Positions 25,117-33,089 of a stretch of DNA of 64,000 nucleotides are shown piece after piece. The number at the start of each line of letters is the position of its first letter. Position 1 is the first letter of the stretch. The notes beneath the pieces are model-generated. The model had not been told where the DNA came from, made no database searches, and worked only from the letters and a program-made list of their open reading frames with translations. The translations under genes were made by a program, and so were the position numbers. The stretch comes from Planctomycetaceae bacterium (GTDB lineage: Bacteria; Planctomycetota; Planctomycetia; Pirellulales; Pirellulaceae): the NCBI GenBank assembly GCA_012729315.1, contig JAAYDI010000061.1, positions 1-64,000 on the forward strand, read 5' to 3'.

Positions 25117-26088
25117 TCAATCCCCTTCGCCGCGGCGCGGAAACCCGAGCGCTTTGTCGACCCGATTGACCAGTTCCTGGCCGCGCAGAAAACGCCGTAA
25201 GTTTTCGCAGAAGAGATTTGTGGCGTCGTCATACCGGGAACGGGACTGGGCGCCCACGTGCGGGGTGATCAGCACGTTGGGCAGATCCCACAATCGACTG
25301 GCGGGCGGCAGCGGCTCCTGCTCCGTCACGTCCAGCCCGGCGCCGCTCAGATGCCCCGCTTCGAGCGCCGCCACCAGCGCGCTTTCGACCACTACCGGCC
25401 CGCGCGCAACGTTGATCAGCACGGCGCCCGGTGGCATCAGCGCCAGCGCCGGGCCGTCGATCATGCCGCGCGTCTGGTTCGTCAACGGGACGCACAGGAT
25501 CAGAATATCGCAGGCCGCCAGCAGCTCCGGAAGCTGCTCCGGCGGAAGCAATCGCTCGACGTACTCCGGCCGCTCGATCGGGAAGTAATCGGTGGCCCAG
25601 ATGCGAGTGCGGAAATGGGTCAGCAGCTCGGCCAGGCGGCGGCCGTTGCCGCCGAACCCGGCGATGCCCACCGTCGTGCCGTGCAGGTCGGCCGTGGGCC
25701 GGCGGATGAACTCCTTCCGCGCGGCCGCGCGGAAAAACACCGGCAGGCCCCGGAGCAGACCGAGAAGCAGGGCCAGCGTCTGCTCCGCCACCTGGTCCGC
25801 AAACAGCCCCGAGGCGCTGGTCACCACGATCGACGACCCGACGACCTCCGGGGTCAGGCAGTGGTCCATGCCGGCAGCGGACGACTGGATCCACTGGAGA
25901 CGACCGCGTGCCACAACCTGATCCCAGGGGACCGGGCGTTCCTTGGCGTGGCCGCAGAAGATATCCGCGTCCAGCACCGCTTCCGGTATTTCCGGTTGTG
26001 CGGCCGCCACAATCTGGGCGTCCGGCGCGATGGCCTGAACCTGCTGGATGTGCCGATCCTCCACGGGGTACCCGAGTACTATGCGCAT
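25117..26088 (-). CDS. D-2-hydroxyacid dehydrogenase
   Basis: A 323-residue NAD-dependent D-isomer-specific 2-hydroxyacid dehydrogenase. Seen: nucleotide-binding GIAGFGGNGRRLAELL, catalytic Arg in LINVARGPVVVESAL, catalytic Glu in EQEPLPPASRLWDL, catalytic His in NVLITPHVGAQS. Members reduce 2-keto acids such as hydroxypyruvate, glyoxylate or pyruvate; the substrate cannot be assigned. The nucleotide loop GFGGNG differs from the common GxGxxG only in having an extra Gly. The C-terminus (VDKALGFPRRGEGD) is normal. It is alone, divergent from the DoxX operon. Confidence 0.93.
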   Translation of the reverse strand: MRIVLGYPVEDRHIQQVQAIAPDAQIVAAAQPEIPEAVLDADIFCGHAKERPVPWDQVVARGRLQWIQSSAAGMDHCLTPEVVGSSIVVTSASGLFADQVAEQTLALLLGLLRGLPVFFRAAARKEFIRRPTADLHGTTVGIAGFGGNGRRLAELLTHFRTRIWATDYFPIERPEYVERLLPPEQLPELLAACDILILCVPLTNQTRGMIDGPALALMPPGAVLINVARGPVVVESALVAALEAGHLSGAGLDVTEQEPLPPASRLWDLPNVLITPHVGAQSRSRYDDATNLFCENLRRFLRGQELVNRVDKALGFPRRGEGD

Positions 26089-26507
26089 GTGTCTCTATTC
26101 CTATCCAAGGCCCAGGCGGGTCAGAACCAGTACACTCGTCTCTTCTTTACCTCACTCTAGAATTCGTGATTACTTGAATTATTGAGGGTTTCTGGGACGT
26201 AGCGGAAGGCCCCGCCCGGCCCTGTCCGGCGGCGGCAAACCCCTGCGGCTGTCGCAGGCCGTCTGCCCCGCCCGGCCCCGCTTGCGGAGTGCCGCGACGT
26301 GTGCGGGTGAAAACCGGGGTGGGACCCCGTTGGCGGACAGGCGAACGCACGCCATAATGTTTGTTTACTGACAGAGCAGCCGGGCCGGTGGCCGTGCGGA
26401 AATACGAGGCGGTCGCATGCTGACGGCCGGGTGGTGCTCACGCAGCATTTGTCCCGCCTTAATTCGACACGCCCTTTCGGTGTGCGACTCTTGTAGGAGA
26501 CTTTCCC
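26089..26507. other. Intergenic region with direct repeat and hairpin
   Basis: This 419-bp divergent gap holds no convincing gene. A 14-bp direct repeat GCCCCGCCCGGCCC is at 26209-26222 and 26265-26278, with a small hairpin (CCTGCG/CGCAGG) between the copies. A promoter for the rightward operon is proposed at 26330-26358. The rest shows nothing identifiable. Confidence 0.5.
26330..26358 (+). promoter_or_regulatory. Candidate sigma70 promoter of the DoxX-oxidoreductase operon
   Basis: TTGGCG (26330-26335), exactly 17 bases, then CATAAT (26353-26358), giving a leader of about 140 bases before the coding start. Confidence 0.45.
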
Positions 26508-27452
26508 CTGGCTACTTCACCATATCGCTTGGGAACGCTCGCTGTGATCACGCTGGTCGCCCTGCGGTTGGGCATCGGCTGGCATTTCTTCCGCGAGGGT
26601 ACAGATAAGATCCAGGACCCGTCCTGGACGGCGGCGCATTTCTTCACCGGTTCGAAGGGTCCGTTGCACCCGTGGTTCGAACTGCTCGTGTGGGACGTCG
26701 ACGGCAAGATCCGACTGAACTACGACCAGACGCCGGGCGGCTGGCCGACGTTCAATCTGGACAAGACGCGGTCCCTCTGGGACCAGTATCGTGTGCGGGT
26801 CGCAGACCACTACGGTTTTGACGAACAGCAGCAGAAGCGCGCGACCGACTGCCAGACGCAATGGGAAGGGCAGCTGGACTGGTATTTCCGGGAGCACAAG
26901 GACGACCTCATCAAGTACTTCCACGGACTTGAGCGGCAGGCGGCGAATCGGGCGGACGTGGCGAAGCGGCAGGTAGCTTCGCTGCGCGGGCAGGCCGAAC
27001 AGATCGAAGCGGAACTGGTGGCCGACAGCGCCCCGTGGCTGGCCCAGGTAGCCAAGCTGTGGACCGGCTATGATGACGCGCTCAACGCCATTGCGACCGC
27101 GGACCAACAGCAGCGCGGGCGGTTGACCATCGGCAAACCGCAGCCCGGCCTGCTCAACACGAACTTCATCGACCGCTTTGTCCCCTGGTTTGACGCCGTG
27201 GTCGGCGCACTGCTGATTGTCGGGCTGTTCACGCGTCTCGCGGCCCTGGCAGGAGCCGGCTTCCTGTTCTCCATTATTCTGACCCAGTGGCCCGGAGCCC
27301 CGGGTGCGGTGCCCGTTTACTACCAAACGATCGAGATGCTGGGCATGCTCGTGCTGGCGGCGGTGGCCGCCGGGCAGTTTGCCGGACTGGATTATGTCCT
27401 TTACGGCTATTGGTCGCAATTCAGGCAATCCAAGCAGGAAAACAACACATGA
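26508..27452 (+). CDS. DoxX-family membrane protein with large insert
   Basis: A DoxX/quinol-oxidase-like integral membrane protein of about 314 residues. The first helix is AVITLVALRLGIGWHFFREG, a DoxX hallmark. A hydrophilic insert of about 170 residues (helical, Gln/Lys-rich) follows, then three more helices (for example VVGALLIVGLFTRLAALAGA). The start is unusual: an AGGAGA site at 26495-26500 points to a CTG at 26508 (LATSPYRLGTLAV), whereas the first ATG/GTG/TTG candidate, TTG at 26529, is 28 bases from it. Its stop overlaps the ATG of the Tat-exported oxidoreductase (ATGA), so the two are coupled. Exact function unknown. Confidence 0.85.
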   Translation: MATSPYRLGTLAVITLVALRLGIGWHFFREGTDKIQDPSWTAAHFFTGSKGPLHPWFELLVWDVDGKIRLNYDQTPGGWPTFNLDKTRSLWDQYRVRVADHYGFDEQQQKRATDCQTQWEGQLDWYFREHKDDLIKYFHGLERQAANRADVAKRQVASLRGQAEQIEAELVADSAPWLAQVAKLWTGYDDALNAIATADQQQRGRLTIGKPQPGLLNTNFIDRFVPWFDAVVGALLIVGLFTRLAALAGAGFLFSIILTQWPGAPGAVPVYYQTIEMLGMLVLAAVAAGQFAGLDYVLYGYWSQFRQSKQENNT

Positions 27453-29284
27453 ACCTGACGCCAGAAGAAAAGAAAGTCGGACAAGGAAACTATCACGAAG
27501 CCCTCGGGGCGATGGACAAGTCCGACTACACCGACGCGCGGGGGGTATCTCGCCGCGATTTCCTCAAGGGAGTCGTCGCGGCCGGTGCCGTGTCCGGCGC
27601 CGGGCTCGGTGCGATGTACTTCGGCTACGGTAAAGTCACCGACCCGGTACGCGTGGGCGTGATCGGCACGGGCGACGAAGGGAGCGTCCTGATCGGGGCG
27701 CTTAATCCCGAGTATGTCCAGGTGGTCGCCATTGCTGATATCCGCCCCTACAACGTGCATCGGGCCTTTCACGGCGACTGGGCCAGCCCCGCGTCGCTGA
27801 CGGCACGTCCCGGCCTGATGGCCAAGTACGGCTGGAAGACGCGGCAGGAAGCCGAATCGCACGTGAAGGTCTACTCGCAGGACTACCACGATCTGTTGAA
27901 CGACCCGCAAGTTGAAGCGGTCATTACCGCCCTGCCCCTCCACCTGCACGCTCAGGTCGCGGTGGAGGCCATGCTGGCCGGCAAGCACGTGCTCGGCGAA
28001 AAACTCATGGCACACAATGTGGCCCAGTGCAAGGTGATGGGCCGCGTTGCGGAGGAGAAGGGGCTCTACCTGGCGATCGGCCATCAGCGGCATTACAGCG
28101 TGCTGTATGACAACGCAGTGAACCTGATCCGCTGGGGTGTCCTGGGCCAACTGCACGGCATCCAGGCACAGTGGCATCGCGGCAATCTGCCGGGCGGTGA
28201 CAGCTGGGCCCAGCCGCTCCCGGGCGGCGAGATCCCCATCAACAAGTCGGAGAAAGATATCCGCGACGACATCGGAAAGCGGCTGAAGGATCTCAGGGCT
28301 CAGTTGGCAAAGGAACGCGATCCGGTCCGCGTAGAACTGCTCGAGCACCAGGTAGCTCAGTGGGAAGCGTGGGACAGCGACCGCAACGTCAACCCGAAGG
28401 ACTTCGACTACCGGGATTTCACTCTCAGTGACGGCACGCAGATCTCGGCGATGGCCGAACTGTGCCGCTGGCGGCTGTGGACCCGTACCGGGGGTGGCCT
28501 GATGGCGGAACTGGGCAGCCACCAGCTGGACGCTGCGGGGATTTTCGTGAGCGCTTTGCGCAAAGACGGCAAAAAGGCCCACCCGCTGACCGTGCATGCG
28601 GTCGGTGGCCGGTACATTTTCCCGGCAGACCGCGAAGCGGAAGACCACGTGTACTGCATGTACGAATTCGCGGGGCCCGAGTACGAGGCGGAGTTCCCGG
28701 TGGGCTACAAGGATCCGGTCAACCTGCTGCCGGATCCCGAAAAGGGGATCCCGGGGTACGACCAGGACCCCAACAAGAAAGTGGTTGTGACCTACTCGTC
28801 CATCAACGGGAACGGCTTCGGCGGCTACGGCGAAGTGGTGATGGGCACGAAAGGCACCATGGTCATTTCGCGAGAGCAGGAGGTCATGCTCTATGCCGGT
28901 TCCGACACTTCGTCGTCCGTGGCGGTCAGCAGCGACAAGGGGGGACCGACCATGGACACGCAGGCCAGTGGTGCGGCGGCCGCCGTCTCCCAGGCCGCCT
29001 CGGCGTCCGGGCCGGTCAGCCGCGGCTACACGGAACAGATCGAGCACTGGGCCTGGTGCATCCGCAACAAGGACCCCGAGAATCGACCGCGGTGCCATCC
29101 GGAGGTCGCTTTGAGTGATGCGGTCATCGCGCTGGCCACGAACGTGGCGCTGCGCCAGGTCGGTGCGACCACGGGCGGTTTCATCCAGTTCCAGGATGCC
29201 TGGTACGACCTGCACGACGACAGCACGCCCGACGGTAGTGTCGTGGCGGACGAGTACAGCCAGCTGACGAAGTCGACCGGATGA
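27449..29284 (+). CDS. Tat-exported Gfo/Idh/MocA-family oxidoreductase
   Basis: A 611-residue protein with a twin-arginine signal after an unusual 35-residue N-terminal extension: SRRDFLKGVVAAGAVSGAG. Rossmann domain VRVGVIGTGDEGSVLIGAL; the EKP-equivalent motif is GEKLMAHN; the substrate domain includes GGGLMAELGSHQLDAAGIF. The length (usual family members are 350-450) comes from inserts around residues 280-330 and 470-540, one rich in Ala/Ser. It probably acts on sugars outside the cytoplasm with a bound cofactor, as in other planctomycete Tat-Gfo proteins. It is translationally coupled to the DoxX gene, which suggests a membrane electron partner (inference). Confidence 0.92.
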   Translation: MNLTPEEKKVGQGNYHEALGAMDKSDYTDARGVSRRDFLKGVVAAGAVSGAGLGAMYFGYGKVTDPVRVGVIGTGDEGSVLIGALNPEYVQVVAIADIRPYNVHRAFHGDWASPASLTARPGLMAKYGWKTRQEAESHVKVYSQDYHDLLNDPQVEAVITALPLHLHAQVAVEAMLAGKHVLGEKLMAHNVAQCKVMGRVAEEKGLYLAIGHQRHYSVLYDNAVNLIRWGVLGQLHGIQAQWHRGNLPGGDSWAQPLPGGEIPINKSEKDIRDDIGKRLKDLRAQLAKERDPVRVELLEHQVAQWEAWDSDRNVNPKDFDYRDFTLSDGTQISAMAELCRWRLWTRTGGGLMAELGSHQLDAAGIFVSALRKDGKKAHPLTVHAVGGRYIFPADREAEDHVYCMYEFAGPEYEAEFPVGYKDPVNLLPDPEKGIPGYDQDPNKKVVVTYSSINGNGFGGYGEVVMGTKGTMVISREQEVMLYAGSDTSSSVAVSSDKGGPTMDTQASGAAAAVSQAASASGPVSRGYTEQIEHWAWCIRNKDPENRPRCHPEVALSDAVIALATNVALRQVGATTGGFIQFQDAWYDLHDDSTPDGSVVADEYSQLTKSTG

Positions 29285-29316
29285 GCCGGTGGCCTGCGAA
29301 AGACAACTGTAGTCAC

Positions 29317-29340
29317 GGGGCGGATCTCCCGATCCGCCCC
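29317..29340. terminator. Hairpin between convergent genes (terminator-like)
   Basis: A perfect inverted repeat (GGGGCGGATC, 4-nt loop, GATCCGCCCC) lies between the convergent oxidoreductase and sugar isomerase genes. No T-run follows on either strand. Confidence 0.5.
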
Positions 29341-29408
29341 ATGCTGTTACAGGCCGTGTCTGCAGCGACAGGCCCGCCTCGCGGGGCACACGCATCGCCC
29401 GGCGGAGA

Positions 29409-30254
29409 TCACGACCAGATCCTCGCCTTCAGCTGTTCGAGCAGGTTGATGGCGTGCGAGATCTCAGCCTTCTGCCGGACCGGGTCCTGCGGAATCTCGC
29501 GCTCAATCGTCAGGGGCCCGTCGTAGCCAATGTCGGCCAGCGTGCGGAGGTAGAGTTCCATGTTCACCGCACCGTGGCCGAGCGGCACCTCCGCCCCCCA
29601 TTCCTCACCGGGCCGCTGCGCCCAGGTGGCATCTTTGCAGTGCACGCTGTGCACGTACCTGCCGACCTGCTGCAGCGCTTCCAGGGGCTCGCCCGTGCCG
29701 TAGAGAATCATGTTGGCCGGGTCGAAGTTGACGAACAGGTTCCGGCGGTCGACGTCGTGGATGAACTGGAGCAGTCCATCGGCCGACTCCTGCCCCGTTT
29801 CCAGATGCAGATCCTGCCCGTTCTGCTGACAATGCTCGCATACCTGGCGAGTCACCGCCACGATATCCGTGTAATCCTTCGACTGCCGATCGTGCGTGAT
29901 GAAGCCCAGGTGGAGGGCCACGACGCCGCAATTGAGCAGCTTGGCGAAGTCGGCGATCTCCAGCATCTCCTGGGTCCGCGCGGCGCGCGTAGCCAACGGC
30001 ACCAAGCCAACGGTCCGGGAGACGGTCGGGATGTCAGCGTAACTCTCGCCCTCGAAACCGCCGAAGACGGCGGTCACGCGGATCTGCAACTCTTCGAGAC
30101 GGGCGAGGAACTTGTCCGCATTCTCAGCGGTGCGGGTCTGCGCGGCAGGGGCATGCAGATGGATGGTCGGCACACCCAGTTCGTGAGCCACTTCCAGTTT
30201 CACACCGAGCCCAGCATCAATACTGGTGAATACACCAATCGGCCACTTTTCCAC
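29409..30254 (-). CDS. Sugar phosphate isomerase/epimerase (TIM barrel)
   Basis: A 281-residue xylose-isomerase-like TIM barrel protein. Segments: IGVFTSIDAGLGVKLEVAHE, GVPTIHLHAP, CGVVALHLGFI, DLHLETGQESADGL (metal-binding Glu), NLFVNFDPANMILYG, VHSVHCKDA, GPLTIEREIPQDP (second Glu). Metal ligands Glu, Asp, His and Glu are all present, so it is probably an active divalent-metal isomerase or epimerase of a sugar. Start taken as GTG at 30254 because an AGGAG site sits nine bases upstream; the earlier GTG at 30293 has none. It may share a sugar pathway with the adjacent convergent oxidoreductase. Confidence 0.9.
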   Translation of the reverse strand: MEKWPIGVFTSIDAGLGVKLEVAHELGVPTIHLHAPAAQTRTAENADKFLARLEELQIRVTAVFGGFEGESYADIPTVSRTVGLVPLATRAARTQEMLEIADFAKLLNCGVVALHLGFITHDRQSKDYTDIVAVTRQVCEHCQQNGQDLHLETGQESADGLLQFIHDVDRRNLFVNFDPANMILYGTGEPLEALQQVGRYVHSVHCKDATWAQRPGEEWGAEVPLGHGAVNMELYLRTLADIGYDGPLTIEREIPQDPVRQKAEISHAINLLEQLKARIWS

Positions 30255-30513
30255 AACACGTATCTCCTGATCGGATCGTTCACGGATCGGCACGCCCCTA
30301 CAGCCCGCTGATTAGACCATGTTGCCCTCGAGAATTCAAACGGGGGGGCGCAGCGGCCATGGGTACGGGATAGCTGTCGTCTGACCTTCGGCCAATTGCG
30401 GGATGTAACCGCTGCACGGTGAGGAGGTAGGCAGTCCATGCGAATGGGCCCCATCCATGGCATGGATTTGTCCACTACAACCGGCTCGGAATGACCGAGC
30501 CTTTCACCGTCCC

Positions 30514-30662
30514 AACGAAGGAATAACGAATGAATGTGTTATGACGATTGTGTGATCTGCGTCAACACGATCTGACGCGAATGCGTCACCCGTCATTCAG
30601 CATTCTCCCTTCCTTCGTGCTTGGGTATCTCGTCATTAGATAATTCTTGGGTATCTCGTAAT
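30514..30662. repeat. Diverged copy of the 143-bp MITE-like element
   Basis: The segment 30529-30605 matches 45721-45797 at 70 of 77 bases, all differences being transitions. The right 27-bp terminal repeat is intact at 30611-30637; the left one is reduced to its inner end (ACGAAGGAA). A further decayed terminal piece follows at 30642-30662. It lies in the 422-bp gap between two minus-strand genes; 30255-30513 holds nothing else I can identify. Confidence 0.88.
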
Positions 30663-30676
30663 TGGACAATTACCAA

Positions 30677-31576
30677 CTACCAACGCTTTTCGTCCCGGCT
30701 TGCCATCTGCGGGTTCTGCAGGATTAGCCCGGACAGGCGTGGAGCGTCGGGATGGGTCGGCGCGAGTGCCAGGGCGCGCTGGAGTGTTTGTTGAGCGGCG
30801 GTGAAATCGCCGGCCAGCTGCCGGGCCTCGGCCAGGTGATACAGCAGTTCGGCCGACTGGAGACCGCGTGCTTCGGCCTGGGCCAGGTGCGTCAGCGCCT
30901 GGTCCGAGCGCCCCAGCGCCTTGTAGGCCAGGCCCTGCCAGAAGAGCAGCGTCGCCGGCTCCTCGCCGGACGAGTAGGATCCGGCCAGCGCCTGGAGCGT
31001 GGCCAGAGCCCGCTGGGGTCGGCCTTGCTGGTAGTACACACCGGCGATCGCCATCCGGACTTCGGGATACTGGGGCTGCATCGCCAGCGCGCGGTGGTAG
31101 TCGGCTAACGCCCCGTCCGACTTCCCCTGCCGCTGGCGGATATCGCCGCGCAGCCGGTAAGCACTGGCCAATTGCCGGCCGGACAGTATCACCCGCTCGG
31201 CCAGACGAGCCGCCTGCTGCAGGTCGTTGGTCGCAAGGTACATTTCGCCAAGTCGCACGACCAGTTCCGGATCGCCGCCCGATAAACGCACCGCTTCCTG
31301 CATGTGCTCCAACGCGTCCTTCCGCGCGCCGCGTCGCCAGAGCGCTTCGGCATAGCGTGCCTGTACCCGCTCGTCGACCGGACAGACATCCACGGCCTGA
31401 GCGAAGAACTGCTCCGCCCGCTGCCAGTTGCCGGCATCCACGGAGTCCATGCCGCGTTGAGCAATCTGTCGAGCCAGCACCACGTCGTCCGGCTGTAGTC
31501 GGCGCGAGAAGCCGGAACACCCGAGGCCGGCGGGAACCAGCAGCAACAAGACAGTCCACCGCGCAGCACACCACAT
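30677..31576 (-). CDS. TPR-repeat lipoprotein
   Basis: A 299-residue protein. From MWCAARWTVLLLLVPAGLGC it has a lipoprotein signal with lipobox GLGC (Cys20). The rest consists of about seven tetratricopeptide repeats (for example WQRAEQFFAQAVDVCP, SDGALADYHRALAMQPQYPE, FTAAQQTLQRALALAPTHPD). TPR solenoids mediate protein contacts, so it likely organises an envelope complex; no partner is evident in the neighbourhood. An upstream in-frame start at 31663 would bury the signal peptide and is unlikely. Confidence 0.88.
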   Translation of the reverse strand: MWCAARWTVLLLLVPAGLGCSGFSRRLQPDDVVLARQIAQRGMDSVDAGNWQRAEQFFAQAVDVCPVDERVQARYAEALWRRGARKDALEHMQEAVRLSGGDPELVVRLGEMYLATNDLQQAARLAERVILSGRQLASAYRLRGDIRQRQGKSDGALADYHRALAMQPQYPEVRMAIAGVYYQQGRPQRALATLQALAGSYSSGEEPATLLFWQGLAYKALGRSDQALTHLAQAEARGLQSAELLYHLAEARQLAGDFTAAQQTLQRALALAPTHPDAPRLSGLILQNPQMASRDEKRW

Positions 31577-31937
31577 GCACTGTGATGTGTCACGCGATCC
31601 GGGTACAACACTGCCGTGCTCGGAGCTCCCGGTTGCTGCATTGTGTATAACACACGCCAACACAAGAAATCTCCAAACTCCCAGGTGGTATCGGCAGCAG
31701 AGCGAACGGTATCAGATGCTTCGACCGCCGACAAGAAGGAATTTATCGACCGTATACAGTAAACACGCAGAGCCCCCTGCCCCCCCAACTTCCCGGCTGA
31801 AAGCAGGACGACTAGGATGGGCAAATGGCGGCTGGACTGTGCACCGAACCGCCAAGGTAGCTGGTCAGGCCTTCATTCGTTCTTGGACCTGGAGTTCGGC
31901 GAGGCACGTGAGCCTACCGGGCCGCTATGGTGACGTG

Positions 31938-32396
31938 ATGGTAGCAACATACGACCGACATGGAATCAGTTTCGTGTATCCCGAAAACTGGGCATTCAGC
32001 GAGGAATCCCAGGACGCCGATTCGCATTGCGTTATGCTGCAGAGTCCGGGGAGCGGGTTCTGGATGCTGCAGTTGCTCCAAACGGCCAAGTCTCCGGAAA
32101 TCCTGGCGGCCGAAGCCCTGCATTCCGTCGAGCAGGAATATGACGATATCGAAGTCGTGCGGGTCGAGGAGGAAATAGAAGGGGTCCGCTCCGTGGGATA
32201 CGACCTGCTGTTCTACTGTCTCGACTTCATTGTCAGCTCGCGCGTCCGCAGTTTCTCAGTCGATCGCCACTCGTTCGTGCTGCTCTGGCAGGCCGAAGAC
32301 CAGGAATTCGAAAAGACCAGCCCCGTGTTTGCCGCCATCACCGCCAGCCTGCTCAGCCCCGCCAAACGAATGGCAGCGCTGAATAATAACAAATGA
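31938..32396 (+). CDS. Conserved hypothetical protein
   Basis: A 152-residue protein from ATG 31938 (MVATYDRHGISFVYPENWAF). It has alternating beta-strand character with FWMLQLLQ, GYDLLFYCLDFIVSSRVRSF and SFVLLWQAED. The layout recalls small PsbP-like or DUF1795-type folds, but I cannot assign it firmly. No signal peptide. The stop TGA (32394-32396) lies inside the first AAATGACGAG of the repeat element, so the repeat determines its end (NNNK). Confidence 0.65.
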   Translation: MVATYDRHGISFVYPENWAFSEESQDADSHCVMLQSPGSGFWMLQLLQTAKSPEILAAEALHSVEQEYDDIEVVRVEEEIEGVRSVGYDLLFYCLDFIVSSRVRSFSVDRHSFVLLWQAEDQEFEKTSPVFAAITASLLSPAKRMAALNNNK

Positions 32397-32762
32397 CGAG
32401 ATACCCATGGGTAATGACGAATGACGAGATACCCAAGCACGGAAGGAATGACGAATGACGAGATACCCAAGCACGAAGGAATGTCTAGTGGCGAGATGCC
32501 TGATAGTGAAGGATGAACGGTCCGGGCGATCGATTGGGGGCGCGCATCCTGTCAGATCCCGTGCGTCCTATCGTGTGGCTCGACTGAGGTACCCTGGCGG
32601 TGGGACATGGAGCCCGCCGGCGGGCATCCACAATCCGCCATTCCTTCGTCCTTGGGTCCCTCGTCATTCGCCATTCCTTCGTCCTTGGGTATCTCGTCAT
32701 TCGCCATTCCTTCGTCCTTGGGTATCTCGTCATTCGTCATTACCCATGGGTCTCTCGTCATT
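32392..32762. repeat. Large AATGACG-type inverted-repeat element (371 bp)
   Basis: The left arm (32392 to about 32490) holds three tandem units of the form AATGACGAGATACCCAAGCA. The right arm (about 32636-32762) holds four inverted units. The outermost parts mirror each other closely, including a shared CCCATGGG core at each end. The middle (about 32491-32635) is unique. It fills the gap between the hypothetical gene and the winged-helix gene, and no real protein is encoded in it. Confidence 0.9.
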
Positions 32763-32827
32763 AAGACATTGTTTTGTATATTCGTTAGAAGTTGACAGCA
32801 GCTTTCAACCCTGATGGAGGGATCCCC

Positions 32828-33046
32828 ATGTCGGCTGCGAGCAGTTCGTGCACTGCCCAAATCGGCGAAACCGCTGGAGTTGTCTGGCACAAGCTGGCAG
32901 AAAACGGTCCGATGACGATGGCCCAGTTAGCCAAGCAGATTGATGCTTCGCGCGATATGGTCATGCAGGCGATCGGCTGGCTGGCCCGGGAAGGGAAAGT
33001 CGAGATCGAGGAAAGCGGCCGCAAGCGATTGGTGACGCTGCGATGA
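32828..33046 (+). CDS. Winged-helix protein, DUF2582 type
   Basis: A 72-residue protein starting MSAASSSCTAQIGETAG. It matches the DUF2582 winged-helix pattern: VVWHKLAENGPMTMAQLAK, DMVMQAIGWLAREGKVEIEE, ending LVTLR. These small single-domain proteins resemble MarR/ArsR DNA-binding domains, but DNA binding and targets are unknown. The ATG at 32828 follows a GGAGGGATCC site; an earlier in-frame start at 32792 has no site. It is convergent with the giant protein of the Tol-like operon. Confidence 0.82.
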   Translation: MSAASSSCTAQIGETAGVVWHKLAENGPMTMAQLAKQIDASRDMVMQAIGWLAREGKVEIEESGRKRLVTLR

Positions 33047-33089
33047 GTGCGGCGAGTGTCAGTTGCATGGGTGTCAGGCGGTCAGCCGG

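Noticed and set aside
26157-26441. Minus-strand frame of 94 residues in the gap before DoxX
   Set aside because: No ribosome binding site, atypical composition, and the frame runs through a direct repeat and promoter region.
32485-32890. Overlapping open frames of the type MTRYPRTKEWRM and MTNDEIPKDEGM
   Set aside because: They are translations of the AATGACG repeat units and share no features of real proteins.
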